A stretch of DNA of 64,000 nucleotides, taken from contig NZ_JARICI010000004.1 of the NCBI RefSeq assembly GCF_029257255.1, positions 62,001-126,000 on the forward strand, written 5' to 3'. Below the pieces are notes generated by a model. That model had not been told where the DNA came from, made no database searches, and saw nothing but the letters and a program-made list of their open reading frames with translations. This stretch comes from Sporosarcina sp. Its GTDB lineage: Bacteria > Bacillota > Bacilli > Bacillales_A > Planococcaceae. The translations under genes were made by a program, and so were the position numbers. Numbering within the stretch: position 1 is the stretch's first letter; each line of letters begins with the position of its first letter. Shown here piece by piece: positions 1-8,343 of the stretch.

Positions 1-2
1 TG

Positions 3-1136
3 CCGCTCTTGATGAACGTCATGCTTACAGCGTTTCCGATTGAGAAACGGGGAACAGCACTCGGAATGTTCGGCCTTGTCATGTTCACGGCGCCGGCAAT
101 CGGGCCGACACTTTCAGGCTGGGTAGTCGAGCACTATTCTTGGCGAATGCTGTTCATCATCGTCCTGCCAATTGCGTTGATCACAATCGTATTTGCACTG
201 TTTAAAATGAAAAACATCACGCCGAACCGCGATGTCAAATTGGATGTATCTTCTCTCATCCTATCGAGTGTCGGATTCGGCAGTCTGCTCTACGGCTTCA
301 GTTCTGCCGGTGATAAGGGCTGGGATGCACTAGAAGTGTACGGAATGATAGCTCTCGGTACAGTATCGCTCGTAATTTTTGTTTTGAAACAGTTGAAGAT
401 GGAAGAGCCGCTGCTGGATATCCGTATTTATAAATATCCGATGTTCGCCCTGGCTTCTGTCATTTCAATTGTTCTGTCAATCGCGATGTTCTCGGGAATG
501 ATTCTTACGCCGCTTTACGTACAGAACGTCCGTGGCATTTCACCATTCCATGCAGGGATTCTCATGCTGCCGGGGGCTGTTTTGATGGGAATTATGTCGC
601 CCATCACCGGTAAACTGTTCGATAAATACGGACCGCGCGCGCTTGCTTATACCGGGCTGACAATCGCGGCTGTCACGACTTATTTCCTAAGTCGTCTCGA
701 GCTTGATTCCGGTTATTACTACTTGATGATGCTCTACACTGTCCGGATGTTCGGACTTTCTATGGTAATGATGCCGATCATGACGAACGGTATGAATTCA
801 CTGCCAATGAAATCCAATCCGCATGGTACTGCAGTGAACAATACGCTGCAACAAGTGTCTGGTGCGATCGGCTCTGCTTTATTGCTGACGATCATGACCA
901 ACCGGCTGGATAAATCGGCTGCTGCTCAGGTGCAGGACTTGACGGCATCGGGAGTAGATATTTCTTCAATGAAAGAAGAGATCGAGCGTACTGCAATGCT
1001 CGACGGAATCAATCACGCGTTCTTCATCTCTACGATCATTACGGTCGGTGCTTTGATACTGGCACTCTTCATTAAACGAGTCGTTCCGCCGAAATTTGAG
1101 CCTTCGGAAGAAAATGTGGGGAAATTTAAGTCATAA
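3..1136 (+). CDS. MFS drug/H+ antiporter, DHA2 (EmrB/QacA-type), 5'-truncated by window edge
   Basis: Polytopic inner-membrane exporter of the major facilitator superfamily, 14-helix DHA2 branch, expected to expel hydrophobic drugs in exchange for protons. The frame is open to the window edge, so about the first four helices lie outside; 377 residues remain. The antiporter motif C is visible near the start (APAIGPTLSGWV), preceded by the family's EKRGTALG loop, and about nine further hydrophobic segments follow. A DKYGPRA loop resembles motif A of the second half. The protein ends with a short charged cytoplasmic tail. The substrate cannot be told from the sequence. A terminator follows six bases after the stop. 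Confidence 0.9.
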   Translation, partial: PLLMNVMLTAFPIEKRGTALGMFGLVMFTAPAIGPTLSGWVVEHYSWRMLFIIVLPIALITIVFALFKMKNITPNRDVKLDVSSLILSSVGFGSLLYGFSSAGDKGWDALEVYGMIALGTVSLVIFVLKQLKMEEPLLDIRIYKYPMFALASVISIVLSIAMFSGMILTPLYVQNVRGISPFHAGILMLPGAVLMGIMSPITGKLFDKYGPRALAYTGLTIAAVTTYFLSRLELDSGYYYLMMLYTVRMFGLSMVMMPIMTNGMNSLPMKSNPHGTAVNNTLQQVSGAIGSALLLTIMTNRLDKSAAAQVQDLTASGVDISSMKEEIERTAMLDGINHAFFISTIITVGALILALFIKRVVPPKFEPSEENVGKFKS

Positions 1137-1141
1137 AGATA

Positions 1142-1178
1142 AAGTTTCGTATGCTTACGGGCATGCGGGACTTTTTTT
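1142..1178 (+). terminator. Rho-independent terminator of the MFS gene
   Basis: Thirteen-pair stem (AAGTTTCGTATGC against GCATGCGGGACTT, with several G-T pairs) followed by seven T residues, just after the stop codon. Confidence 0.85.
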
Positions 1179-1288
1179 GAATTCAGCAGCAGACTGCGAC
1201 CTCAATAAGTAGTTAACGCTGATGAGGGTATGCACTCAGCAATTATCAAACACCCGCTGAATCCAAATAAAGCCTCTGGCGGATGTCA

Positions 1289-1324
1289 TGGATTTTGAAT
1301 TGCGCAAATGCAATTCAAAATCCA
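1289..1324. repeat. Perfect 15-bp inverted repeat, no T tract
   Basis: TGGATTTTGAATTGC at 1289-1303 and its exact reverse complement at 1310-1324, separated by six bases. It lies about 60 bp upstream of the SEC-C gene and is not followed by T residues, so it is not a standard terminator. It could be an operator, an mRNA hairpin in the leader of the next gene, or a remnant of a repeat. No second copy was found in the window. Confidence 0.8.
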
Positions 1325-1386
1325 GACACAATCACGCTAGGGTATGATTGATATGTTATGATAAAAAGAAAAAGGTTGTGTTCGAT

Positions 1387-3240
1387 GTGATAGGAAATAA
1401 AGAGAATTGTCCATGCGGCAGCGGAAAAATGGTACAGGATTGCTGCGGCAGGACAACTGAACCGGGCACCAATCAAATTCAGCTGGAATTGATAAATATA
1501 CTTAACTCCTATTATGAAACGGCTTTGCCGCCTGGAGATGTTCAGCGTCTGCAGGAAATGCTGGGAGCTTGGAATCAGCGTCTTGGTGGATGGATGGAAG
1601 AGGAAGAATTAATGTCGAATGTCAGCGATTATTATTTCTTCGTAGTCCGCAAAGATCTTTGGCGTCGTCATTTAGTCAAAGCATTGAACCGAACGCAGAA
1701 TAAAGCCGTGCGCGGTATCCTGAAAAACTGGCAGAATTCATTCGTCACATTTGCTGAAGTGACTTCATCTGACGAACAGGTCTATCATATGAAGGAAATC
1801 CTCGGCGAAGGGGAATATATGTTGGCGAGGGAAGAGGGAGAGCCGGAAGATGTCCGTGTGGTTCTCGCGATTGTGTTGGAGGAATGGCGCAATGACGAGC
1901 GCTGGGTCATGCCGATTTCAGCGGTTGCTGTCAATAAACATATGAGCGATGAACTGGTGGAACAAGTCCGCAAACTTGCAGAAAGCAGCGATGAACAAAA
2001 TAGTTTTGACTTCTTTAAAGACTATTTGCTCGATATTTACGAGTTTGTCTGCAAGCTGGATGCACAGACATTGTCGGATGTTGTGGAGCAGAACTTCACG
2101 CCGCTTCAGCAGGAAGTGGTCGAGATTTTGGATGCAAAGCTCGAAGACATGGAATTATTACCAGGTGCCTATGAGATGCTGCTTTCCTTGATGGCCTATT
2201 ATTTCGTAGAAAAACAGCCGAAGTTCCGCAAGCCTGAAGTGCTGGCTGCTGCTGCATTCCAGCTTGCTTCCGATGTCCGCATGATGCCGGAAATCTATAC
2301 ACAGGCAGAAGTGGCTAAACTATTTGGAGTTTCAGTTTCCTCATTCAAAAAACATACGGATGCCCTGTATGAAAAGATTGGTGAACTGGAAGAAGTGATG
2401 GCGGAAGGCAATGGCTCAGGTGCGCCGTATTATATCGGAACGGATCCACGTCCGGACGAGCAGACGCATTGGCAAATACATATGCTGTCAGCAAATCAAG
2501 ATTTTGATTCGATGGAAGAAGCGCAAGCCTATATCCAGCAAGCGATGCAGAAGCCGTTTGAACCGGAAAATCGCCAGCAGGAATCTCAGATGCTTTGCTA
2601 TATGGCCTATCATGCGGAGACACCTGAACAGCGCAATGATTTTGCAGAAATGGCGTATGGTGCGGATCCGACGAATGTTGATGCCTTATTGCTGCGTGCA
2701 GAGATGACGGATTCTAAAGAGGAAAAGGGCAAGTTGCTGAAACAGGCTGTATTCTCAGGTGAGAAGCAATTTGACGACCGTGCGGAAGATACATGGGCAT
2801 TTGTCACAAACCGCCCGTATCTACGCGCTTTATTGACATATGGCGTTTGGCTGTACGGTCAGGAACGCTACGGCGAATCAAGCGAAATGTTCTTGATTGC
2901 GCTGACGAGTGATCTGCATGACTATCAAGGCATACGCTATCTGGCTATTTCGTCGCTGATTTATCAGAATGAAATCAAGCAGGCTGAGCAGGTGTTGAAC
3001 GCTTGCACAGAAATTTCAGAGCATGATGCAGCGTATTTGTATTTATCTTGGCTGATTGAGATGGAGAAATCTCAGGGTGCCAGTGAGAAGAGTGCAGAGC
3101 TGTTTGTGAGAGCGGAGCAGGCGAATCCTTATGTCGGCGCGCTGATTCATACGTCTGCTGAAAAGATGAAGTACCCGAGAGCTGCCGAAGTGAAGCCTGG
3201 TACACCAGAAGAAGCACAGTATATTTGGTTTCTTATGTAA
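1387..3240 (+). CDS. SEC-C motif protein with HTH-like segment and TPR-like C-terminal half
   Basis: A 617-residue soluble protein of unknown function. Residues 8-20 form a SEC-C zinc-binding motif (CPCGSGK followed by CC), as found at the C terminus of SecA and in many small metal-binding proteins. Around residues 300-335 a segment (AEVAKLFGVSVSSFKKH) looks like a helix-turn-helix, and the last 200 residues are helical with TPR-like spacing. I chose GTG 1387 because an AAAAAGG sequence lies about 11 bases upstream; an in-frame TTG at 1348 would add 13 residues not typical of SEC-C proteins. It is monocistronic with its own terminator. A role as a metal-dependent adaptor or regulator is only a guess. 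Confidence 0.75.
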   Translation: MIGNKENCPCGSGKMVQDCCGRTTEPGTNQIQLELINILNSYYETALPPGDVQRLQEMLGAWNQRLGGWMEEEELMSNVSDYYFFVVRKDLWRRHLVKALNRTQNKAVRGILKNWQNSFVTFAEVTSSDEQVYHMKEILGEGEYMLAREEGEPEDVRVVLAIVLEEWRNDERWVMPISAVAVNKHMSDELVEQVRKLAESSDEQNSFDFFKDYLLDIYEFVCKLDAQTLSDVVEQNFTPLQQEVVEILDAKLEDMELLPGAYEMLLSLMAYYFVEKQPKFRKPEVLAAAAFQLASDVRMMPEIYTQAEVAKLFGVSVSSFKKHTDALYEKIGELEEVMAEGNGSGAPYYIGTDPRPDEQTHWQIHMLSANQDFDSMEEAQAYIQQAMQKPFEPENRQQESQMLCYMAYHAETPEQRNDFAEMAYGADPTNVDALLLRAEMTDSKEEKGKLLKQAVFSGEKQFDDRAEDTWAFVTNRPYLRALLTYGVWLYGQERYGESSEMFLIALTSDLHDYQGIRYLAISSLIYQNEIKQAEQVLNACTEISEHDAAYLYLSWLIEMEKSQGASEKSAELFVRAEQANPYVGALIHTSAEKMKYPRAAEVKPGTPEEAQYIWFLM

Positions 3241-3248
3241 GTAATTTC

Positions 3249-3295
3249 AACCGTCGTGGCCAGTCATGTAATTAGACGGGCCACGACGGTTTTTT
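3249..3295 (+). terminator. Rho-independent terminator of the SEC-C gene
   Basis: Thirteen-pair perfect stem (AACCGTCGTGGCC and its complement) with a 17-base loop and a run of T residues. Confidence 0.9.
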
Positions 3296-3320
3296 AAAAG
3301 GACTTTCTGAATAAGCTCGG

Positions 3321-3435
3321 TATAATAGCAGTAGGGGAAGTAGTTATTACAAGGTCAACAAATGGGCTAGTTTCATGGAATGGAATGTTTAAATGTAATT
3401 GTGCAATCGTCCTTAATTCGGACGATTATTTTTTT
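3321..3435 (+). ncRNA. Candidate short transcript ending in an orphan terminator
   Basis: A TATAAT box (3321-3326) with a weak -35 (AGGACT, 16-bp spacer) is followed about 80 bases later by a clear terminator: AATCGTCC, a seven-base loop, GGACGATT, then ATTTTTTT (3405-3435). No convincing start codon with a ribosome binding site lies between them, so an RNA of roughly 100 nt is possible. It could also be the remnant of a lost gene. The bases from 3436 to 3600 show nothing further. Confidence 0.3.
3405..3435 (+). terminator. Orphan Rho-independent terminator
   Basis: Eight-pair stem AATCGTCC/GGACGATT followed by a T run. No annotated gene ends immediately upstream; the SEC-C gene already has its own terminator at 3249. 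Confidence 0.75.
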
Positions 3436-3615
3436 GGAGAATTCTTTAGAAAAAGTTCGGCTAGTTTAAATGACAGATGGAGTTATTTTTGACTCGTTAA
3501 TGGCTAATAACCAACTAATAAGAAAATAACATTAGTCATACCATAGACTATCGTGACCATTTTCAGTAACCCACATAAGATGTAAGAAGTGTGATTTTGA
3601 TAAAGGGGGATTTTT

Positions 3616-4023
3616 ATGAGAAGGTTCTTTTATTATGTAGGATGGACAATCGTTTTAGGAATTATTATTTTTACCGGTAATCAATATCAGCTCTCGTTGA
3701 AACAAGATTATATGAAAAATATTGACGCCATGTCATTTGTTTTGTTTTCATCTATATTTCCTATTGTTATTGGAATACTGCTCAGATTACCAAACCTTAT
3801 AAATGAAATGAAGGAGAACGGACAATGGACATTTGATTGGGCCAAATTCATTGGGATTGGGTTGCCGTCTTTGTGTGTTTTATCCATGTATGTACTACTA
3901 TTTTATGTACCTGAAAGCATACTGCCGTTTATATCACAAGAGATTTTTCTTGGTAATTCAACAGTCCAAATAATAGCTGGGGTTGTGTTTGGTTTTGTCT
4001 TGCTAGATAGTGTAAAGAAGTAA
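3616..4023 (+). CDS. Small membrane protein of unknown function (135 aa)
   Basis: I do not recognise a family. The protein has four predicted membrane segments (about residues 5-22, 40-57, 75-97 and 110-130) separated by short loops; the loop after the second (NEMKENGQW) is charged. It is preceded by a strong AAAGGGGGA ribosome binding site eight bases before the ATG and followed by a terminator, so it is a single-gene unit. Its base composition is more AT-rich than the neighbouring metabolic genes, as is common for lineage-specific membrane proteins. Confidence 0.75.
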   Translation: MRRFFYYVGWTIVLGIIIFTGNQYQLSLKQDYMKNIDAMSFVLFSSIFPIVIGILLRLPNLINEMKENGQWTFDWAKFIGIGLPSLCVLSMYVLLFYVPESILPFISQEIFLGNSTVQIIAGVVFGFVLLDSVKK

Positions 4024-4048
4024 TGAAGCGTCATATAGGTAAAATATA

Positions 4049-4085
4049 GAGACCTAATTCATAAGCGAATTAGGTCTCCTTTGAT
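4049..4085 (+). terminator. Rho-independent terminator
   Basis: Twelve-pair perfect stem (GAGACCTAATTC and complement, six-base loop) followed by a T-rich but interrupted tract. Confidence 0.7.
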
Positions 4086-4167
4086 TTGCGGTATAAGTTA
4101 CATACTGCTGCAAACCAGTGCATCAAAAGTTTGGAATACATATCTCTTTAAAGGAATAGCATAGTAT

Positions 4168-4180
4168 ATTGTCGAACAAT
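4168..4180. promoter_or_regulatory. Short palindrome upstream of the lysine-degradation operon
   Basis: ATTGT-CGA-ACAAT lies 55 bp before the start of the aldehyde dehydrogenase gene, in the only intergenic region that can hold the operon promoter. It may be an operator; the sequence alone does not identify the regulator, and no regulator gene is adjacent. Confidence 0.3.
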
Positions 4181-4234
4181 TCTATATAAGGAACTGAATC
4201 GAAAACTATGCGAACCAGGAAGGGAGACAAACAA

Positions 4235-5710
4235 ATGAAACTGACAAACTATATCGACGGAGTGTGGCAAAAAGAGGGCGCGACTTATACCGCAGTCATT
4301 AATCCGGCGAACGGAGAAGAATTGGCTCAAGTTCCTCTATCTACAACAGAAGACGTAGAGAAAGCAACGGCTGCGGCTAAAAAAGCACAGAAGAAGTGGG
4401 CGCTGGTTCCTGCACCGAAACGTGCCGATTATTTGTATGAAATCGGGCATCTGATGAAAGAACGGAAAGAGCATCTCGCGCAAGTTCTGACGAAAGAAAT
4501 GGGCAAAGTCATCGAAGAAGCGCGCGGTGAAGTGCAGGAAGGGATTGACATGGCCTATTATATGGCAGGGGAAGGGCGCAGAATGTTTGGTGAAACGGTG
4601 CCGTCCGAGCTACAGGATAAATTCGCGATGAGCGTCCGTGCGCCTATCGGGGTTGTAGGACTGATCACCCCGTGGAATTTCCCGATTGCCATTGCCACGT
4701 GGAAATCGTTCCCGGCCATTGTCGCCGGCAATACATTCATTTGGAAACCCGCCACGGAAACGCCGTTGATGGCTTATGAAATGTCGCTGATTTTTGAAGA
4801 AGTTGGCCTGCCGCATGGTGTTGCAAATATCGTGTTTGGTGCAGGATCAGATGTAGGAACTGCGATGATTGAGCATCCGGATATCCGGGTGATTTCATTC
4901 ACAGGTTCCACGGAAACAGGTCGTCATGTCGCAGAACTTGGCGGACGTCACTTGAAAAAAGTATCACTCGAAATGGGCGGTAAGAATGCAGTAATCGTAC
5001 TGGATGATGCAGATCTGGAGCTCGCGGTTGAAGGGATCCTGTGGAGTGCGTTCGGGACGGCGGGACAGCGCTGTACGGCATGCAGCCGGGTGATTGTACA
5101 TGAAGATGTGAAAGAAGATTTGCAGAAACGTCTCGTTGAAAGTATGAAAAAGCTGACGATGGGTGACGGGCTGGATGAATCGGTAAAAGTCGGACCTGTC
5201 ATCAATGAAAAGGCGCTCGAAAAAATCAGCAGCTATATTGAAATCGGTAAGCAGGAAGGCGCGAATTTGATTGCAGGCGGCAATGTGCTGAATGAAGGAG
5301 AATACGCCAATGGTCATTATTTCGAACCAACTTTATTCGCAGATGTGGCTTGGGACAGCCGCTTGGCTCAGGAAGAGATTTTCGGACCTGTCGTTTCGCT
5401 GATTACCGTGAGCAGTTTGGAAGAAGCGATTGAAGTAAACAACAGCGTGGCGTACGGCTTGTCGAGTTCGATTTTCTCGCAGGACGTCAATAAAGTGTTC
5501 CAGGCGCAGCGTGATCTGGATACGGGAATCGTTTATATAAACGCCGGCACGACGGGTGCGGAAATTCATTTGCCGTTCGGCGGCACGAAGGGAACTGGCA
5601 ACGGCCACCGCGATTCAGGGGTGGCGGCGCTCGACGTCTTTACGGAATGGAAGAGTATCTATATCGATTACAGCGGAAAACTGCAGCGTGCACAGATCGA
5701 TACGGACTAA
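4235..5710 (+). CDS. Aldehyde dehydrogenase, probably 2-aminoadipate-semialdehyde dehydrogenase
   Basis: NAD(P)-dependent aldehyde dehydrogenase of 491 residues, full length. The active-site residues are present: Asn148 in TPWNFP, Glu246 in LEMGGK and the nucleophile Cys280 in GQRCTAC. The start at 4235 is chosen because an AGGAAGGGAG ribosome binding site ends nine bases upstream; an ATG at 4208 lacks one. It is the first gene of a tightly spaced operon with lysine 6-dehydrogenase, 24 bases downstream. That neighbour makes allysine (2-aminoadipate 6-semialdehyde), so the likely reaction here is oxidation of allysine or its cyclic form to 2-aminoadipate. The family assignment is certain; the substrate is inferred from context. 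Confidence 0.85.
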   Translation: MKLTNYIDGVWQKEGATYTAVINPANGEELAQVPLSTTEDVEKATAAAKKAQKKWALVPAPKRADYLYEIGHLMKERKEHLAQVLTKEMGKVIEEARGEVQEGIDMAYYMAGEGRRMFGETVPSELQDKFAMSVRAPIGVVGLITPWNFPIAIATWKSFPAIVAGNTFIWKPATETPLMAYEMSLIFEEVGLPHGVANIVFGAGSDVGTAMIEHPDIRVISFTGSTETGRHVAELGGRHLKKVSLEMGGKNAVIVLDDADLELAVEGILWSAFGTAGQRCTACSRVIVHEDVKEDLQKRLVESMKKLTMGDGLDESVKVGPVINEKALEKISSYIEIGKQEGANLIAGGNVLNEGEYANGHYFEPTLFADVAWDSRLAQEEIFGPVVSLITVSSLEEAIEVNNSVAYGLSSSIFSQDVNKVFQAQRDLDTGIVYINAGTTGAEIHLPFGGTKGTGNGHRDSGVAALDVFTEWKSIYIDYSGKLQRAQIDTD

Positions 5711-5734
5711 TCAACAGGAAGAAGGGATGAGCAA

Positions 5735-6877
5735 ATGAGAGTCGTAGTATTGGGTGCTGGATTAATGGGGAAAGAAGTCGTGAGGGACCTTGTGAAACAG
5801 GATGAGGTCAAGAAAGTGTATCTGGCGGATCGGGCAATTCGGCAGGCAGAGGATTTTGCAGAAGAGCTGATGTCGGAAAAACTCGATATTTTATTGCTGG
5901 ATGCGAATAACGAGGTGCAGTTGAGTGATGTCATTGCGCTTGGGCATATCGTCGTCAATGCGCTGTTTTATACGTTTAATGAACGGGTCGCAAAGTGTGC
6001 GGTGGAACGGGGAGTACACGTTGTAGATCTCGGCGGTCATATAGGCGGAGCGACGGAGAAAGTGCTCGCTTTGAACGAGCAGGCTGCTGCAAAAGGCGTG
6101 ACACTCATTCCAGATCTAGGCGTGGCTCCCGGAATGATCAATATTCTCGCAGGATATGGCGCGTCGAAGCTCGATGAGGCCAATGAAATCAAGCTCTATG
6201 TCGGCGGTGTGCCGGTTAAACCGAAACCTCCGCTTGACTACAATGTGGTTTTTTCATTGGAAGGATTATTCGACCATTATACCGATCCGTCGCGTGTGAT
6301 GCGAAACGGCAACATCACGGAACTGCCATCGTTATCTGAAGTGGAGGCGCTGGAGTTCGACGGCTATGGCGCAATGGAAGCTTTCCACACGTCAGGCGGG
6401 ACTTCGACGATGTTGGAATCATTTCCCTACGTGGAGACGCTTGAGTACAAGACGATTCGCTATCCAGGCCACGCGGAAAAAGCGAAACTGCTCGCGGACC
6501 TCGGATTGTTGAACCGGGAATCGTCTATTTACGTCGACGGTAAACCGCTTCGTGTGCGCGATGTCATGATGGCGCATCTGACTCCGCAATTGCGTCTGGG
6601 TGACAAATCGGATGCCGTCTTGCTGCGCGCGCTTGTAAGCGGCAAAAAGGACGGCGCAGCCAAAACCGTCACGTTTAATTTGATTACCGAAAAAGATCAG
6701 ACGACGAATGAAACCGCCATGGCGCGCGCGACAGCCAACACGATTTCAGTCGTGGCGCAGATGATCGGCAACGGCGTCATCACGAAGCGCGGTGCCTATC
6801 CGCCAGAGCAAATTGTGCCGGGAGAATTGTATATTGAAGAAATGAAGAAACGCGGTGTCGTCATCGAAGAAAGCTGA
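5735..6877 (+). CDS. lysDH: L-lysine 6-dehydrogenase (saccharopine dehydrogenase-like)
   Basis: Cytoplasmic NAD-dependent enzyme that oxidatively deaminates the epsilon-amino group of L-lysine to give allysine and ammonia. The 380-residue protein has an N-terminal Rossmann motif (GAGLMG, residues 7-12) and the catalytic-domain stretches VVDLGGHIGG, IPDLGVAPGMIN and FHTSGGTST. As I recall them, these match the characterised Geobacillus stearothermophilus enzyme closely, including the YPPEQIVPG segment near the C terminus. It sits between an aldehyde dehydrogenase and an acyl-CoA dehydrogenase, which fits a catabolic route rather than saccharopine metabolism. A generic saccharopine dehydrogenase-family annotation would also be correct but less specific. 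Confidence 0.85.
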   Translation: MRVVVLGAGLMGKEVVRDLVKQDEVKKVYLADRAIRQAEDFAEELMSEKLDILLLDANNEVQLSDVIALGHIVVNALFYTFNERVAKCAVERGVHVVDLGGHIGGATEKVLALNEQAAAKGVTLIPDLGVAPGMINILAGYGASKLDEANEIKLYVGGVPVKPKPPLDYNVVFSLEGLFDHYTDPSRVMRNGNITELPSLSEVEALEFDGYGAMEAFHTSGGTSTMLESFPYVETLEYKTIRYPGHAEKAKLLADLGLLNRESSIYVDGKPLRVRDVMMAHLTPQLRLGDKSDAVLLRALVSGKKDGAAKTVTFNLITEKDQTTNETAMARATANTISVVAQMIGNGVITKRGAYPPEQIVPGELYIEEMKKRGVVIEES

Positions 6878-6903
6878 ATTTCATTGTAAAGGAGGACATA
6901 GAT

Positions 6904-8097
6904 ATGGACTTTACATTTACAGATGAACAGAAAATGCTGCGGCAGACGGCCAGGCAGTTTACGGATGCGGAAATCATGCCGCACATCGCAAAATGGGATG
7001 CAGAAGGAAGCTTTGATCCGGCCATTTGGAAGAAGCTTGCGGATCTCGGTTTCCTAGGTGTCTGTATTCCCGAAAAATACGGCGGCAGCGGCATGGATTA
7101 TAATTCATTGGCCATTTTATGCGAGGAACTCGAACGCGGGGATACGGCATTTCGTACAGCGGTGTCCGTGCATATCGGCTTGAATTGCATGACGCTGATG
7201 CAGTGGGGGACGGAAGAGCAAAAACAGAAATATCTCGTTCCGCAAGCGAAAGGTGAGAAAATCGGCGCGTTCGGACTGACAGAACCGGGTGCAGGCTCGG
7301 ACGTATCGGCCATTCAGACGGCTGCTGTACGTGACGAAGACAGCTATATCTTAAACGGGCAAAAAACATGGATCTCGCTCTGCGACTCTGCAGATCATTT
7401 CCTGGTCTTCGCCTATACAGATAAATCAAAGAAACATCACGGGATCAGCGCGTTCATTGTGGAGCGGACGATGCCGGGATTTTCATCTAAAGCCATTAAA
7501 GGAAAGTATGGAATCCGCGCAGGCAATACGGGGGAATTGTTCTTTGAAGATGTCCGCGTACCTGCTGCGAACTTGGTCGGTGAAGAAGGAGAAGGATTCA
7601 AGATTGCGATGGCGGCGCTTGATAACGGACGCTTCACAGTGGCGGCTGGCGCAGTCGGCCTGTTGAAAGCGTGTCTCGAAGCAAGTATTCAGTACGCGAC
7701 AACCCGTGAAACCTTCGGCAAGAAGATCGGTGAACATCAGCTCGTCCAGCAGATGATCGCGAAAATGGAAGCGGGCTATCAGATGAGTCGTCTCCTCGTC
7801 TATCGTGCCGGCGAGTTGAAGAATCGGGGCATCCGCAATACCCGTGAGACGTCACTTGCTAAATGGCAGGCCTGCGATTTTGCCAATCAAGCCGCGGATG
7901 ATGCGGTACAGATTCACGGGGCGTACGGCTATTCCGATGAATACCCTGTCGCCCGCTACTTGCGGAACTCGAAAGCGCCGGTCATCTACGAAGGTACACG
8001 CGAAATCCATACGATCATGCAAGCGGAATATGTACTTGGCAAACGTGCGGATAAACAGTTGAACCGCATGCTGCCGAAGTGGCCGTTTGAGGAATAA
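6904..8097 (+). CDS. Acyl-CoA dehydrogenase, glutaryl-CoA-dehydrogenase-like
   Basis: FAD-dependent acyl-CoA dehydrogenase of 397 residues with the usual N-terminal helical, middle beta and C-terminal helical domains. The FAD-binding signatures FGLTEPGAGSD and KTWIS are present, and Glu363 in IYEGTREIH is the catalytic base. Glu77 and Arg84 in ELERGDTAFR align with the Glu87/Arg94 pair that I recall contacting the gamma-carboxylate in human glutaryl-CoA dehydrogenase; the next residue is Thr rather than Ser. Together with the two upstream genes this supports glutaryl-CoA to crotonyl-CoA conversion in lysine degradation. A GGAGGA site precedes the ATG, 26 bases after the lysine dehydrogenase stop. 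A different short-chain acyl-CoA substrate cannot be excluded. Confidence 0.8.
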   Translation: MDFTFTDEQKMLRQTARQFTDAEIMPHIAKWDAEGSFDPAIWKKLADLGFLGVCIPEKYGGSGMDYNSLAILCEELERGDTAFRTAVSVHIGLNCMTLMQWGTEEQKQKYLVPQAKGEKIGAFGLTEPGAGSDVSAIQTAAVRDEDSYILNGQKTWISLCDSADHFLVFAYTDKSKKHHGISAFIVERTMPGFSSKAIKGKYGIRAGNTGELFFEDVRVPAANLVGEEGEGFKIAMAALDNGRFTVAAGAVGLLKACLEASIQYATTRETFGKKIGEHQLVQQMIAKMEAGYQMSRLLVYRAGELKNRGIRNTRETSLAKWQACDFANQAADDAVQIHGAYGYSDEYPVARYLRNSKAPVIYEGTREIHTIMQAEYVLGKRADKQLNRMLPKWPFEE

Positions 8098-8100
8098 TGA

Positions 8101-8140
8101 AACAGGCTGTCGCGGATTATTTCTGCGGCAGCCTGTTTGC
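8101..8140 (+). terminator. Terminator-like hairpin after the lysine operon
   Basis: Thirteen-base arms AACAGGCTGTCGC and GCGGCAGCCTGTT with an 11-base loop; the T tract is short (TTT), so termination may be incomplete. Confidence 0.6.
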
Positions 8141-8157
8141 TGTGTGTAGCGAGTTCC

Positions 8158-8343
8158 GGCATGAAAATGTGGCGAATGCGCGCGAAAAAGCAGCGTTTCC
8201 GCGCGAAAAACGTCCCGAAGCGAACCAAAACCACGCGCCGCCGCACCTTTCGCAAATTCCAACGCACCAAACCGCTCCTTCAGCGAACCAAACCGCCGCA
8301 CAGACGCACCATTCCCGCTGTTCCCACGATGAAAAACCCCTGC
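8158..8343 (+). repeat. Class-1 21-bp-period array (locus A1), seven core units
   Basis: Nine-base motifs start exactly every 21 bp. Core units begin at 8179, 8200, 8221, 8242, 8263, 8284 and 8305, with degenerate flanking units at 8158 and 8326. The consensus is CG[CA]-[AG]C[CG]-AAA, for example CGAACCAAA at 8221 and 8284. The fourth unit carries TTT and the seventh ATT in place of AAA. The 12-base linkers share no obvious sequence. The array starts about 20 bp beyond the hairpin closing the lysine operon and reads in the same direction. It runs directly into a class-2 array at 8344. No protein-coding gene is credible here. Confidence 0.9.

Noticed and set aside
4086-4234. Sigma-54 (-24/-12) promoter for the lysine operon
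   Set aside because: No TGGCAC-N5-TTGC-like element was found in the leader and no enhancer-binding regulator gene is adjacent.
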